64,000 nucleotides of DNA from Diplolepis rosae. Its lineage: Eukaryota > Arthropoda > Insecta > Hymenoptera > Diplolepididae. Positions within the stretch are counted from its first letter, which is position 1. Every line of letters begins with the position of its first letter. The notes under the pieces were generated by a model. The model saw only the letters and a program-made list of their open reading frames with translations, was not told the DNA's origin and made no database searches. The translations under genes and the position numbers were made by a program. Location: assembly GCA_030998225.1 (NCBI GenBank), contig JAPYXD010000678.1, positions 1,894,501 through 1,958,500 of the forward strand, in the 5' to 3' direction. This document shows positions 63,650 to 64,000 of this stretch, one piece after another.

Positions 63650-64000
63650 CTGTGGAAAAAGAGAAAAATACGAAAAAAAATTATAATTCAAAATTGTTTA
63701 CTACTTAAAATCTACAAGTTTGAACAGCAACATTTTTTCATAATAAGTATATTTTTAATTTCAATTTTAGAAACACTATTGAAAATCTAAAATTCAATTT
63801 TTTAACAATAATATGTGAAATACGACAGAAACGTGAGATTGTAAAATTTTTCGTTTCAATAAGATCTACAAATTTTGTCTGACATAGTTTCTGATAAAAC
63901 GTATTTTTTCATTTTAATACAAAAAAATACGATTAAAATTTATAAATTTCATTATTTAAACAAAATATGTGACATACGAAAAAAACGTTAAGATGGAAAA
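63650..64000 (+). repeat. Family E copy reaching the window end
   Basis: ATACGAAAAAAAATTATAATTC, CAACATTTTTTCATAATAAG and GTGAAATACGACAGAAACGTG match 16060-16400. Confidence 0.55.

Noticed and set aside
1..64000. Polydnavirus-like or other integrated viral genes, as might occur in a parasitoid wasp
   Set aside because: No viral structural, helicase, polymerase or virulence-type gene was recognised.

Overview
The window looks like AT-rich insect nuclear DNA. The genes are split by phase-compatible introns with GT/AG boundaries, the intergenic and intronic DNA is packed with small DNA transposons, and the families seen (group III secreted phospholipase A2, a chymotrypsin-fold protease homologue, mariner, Tc1, tyrosine-recombinase and non-LTR remnants) are typical of insects. 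Two secreted gene families of kinds common in venoms and haemolymph suggest a hymenopteran, possibly a parasitoid wasp. That is inference: no sequence here fixes the species.

Host genes, all on the + strand. (1) A four-exon group III secreted phospholipase A2 gene: coding exons 14595-14800, 23388-23696, 26604-26864 and 28131-28326, 323 codons. All splice phases agree, and the calcium loop and His-Asp pair are intact. A TATA-like box and initiator in a GC-rich island near 11217 may be its promoter. A pre-miRNA-like hairpin (28949-29020) lies between its stop codon and the first good poly(A) signal. (2) A five-exon secreted serine-protease homologue: exons 46161-46224, 54129-54333, 54424-54571, 55743-55973 and 58909-59073, 270 codons. 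The positions of the catalytic His and Ser carry Gln and Asn, and the Asp motif is unrecognisable, so it should be a non-catalytic pseudo-protease. (3) A second copy of that gene begins at 63233. Its signal-peptide exon, core promoter and a palindromic CRE site at the same distance from the start are conserved; the rest lies beyond the window.

Most of the remainder is transposon-derived. 1-10.8 kb holds an abundant AT-rich repeat (called family E here), TTAA-flanked palindromic MITEs joined end to end, an 81-bp tandem array split by a hAT-type MITE, and a three-level nest (TTAA MITE > Tc1-like element > CACTGAG element). 13-26 kb, mostly phospholipase intron 1 and its flanks, holds further TTAA elements, a mariner gene cut by one of them, a GC-rich-ended TIR element and a head-to-head tRNA-like palindrome. 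30-45 kb holds several palindromes, a ~3.1-kb LTR-like unit without coding capacity, a 2.3-kb foldback element with two insertions, and fragments of a non-LTR reverse transcriptase, a recurrent TE-like protein and a Tc1 transposase. The 7.9-kb first intron of the protease homologue holds a 1.5-kb TIR element and an internally deleted mariner with intact ends. 60-63 kb holds a tyrosine-recombinase fragment and a complete but mutated mariner.

No bacterial genes, CRISPR array or intact autonomous transposon was found. The most interesting items are the catalytically dead secreted protease family duplicated with its promoter, the set of different MITEs sharing TTAA targets and even sharing single TTAA sites, and the nested insertions whose empty sites can be reconstructed by eye.
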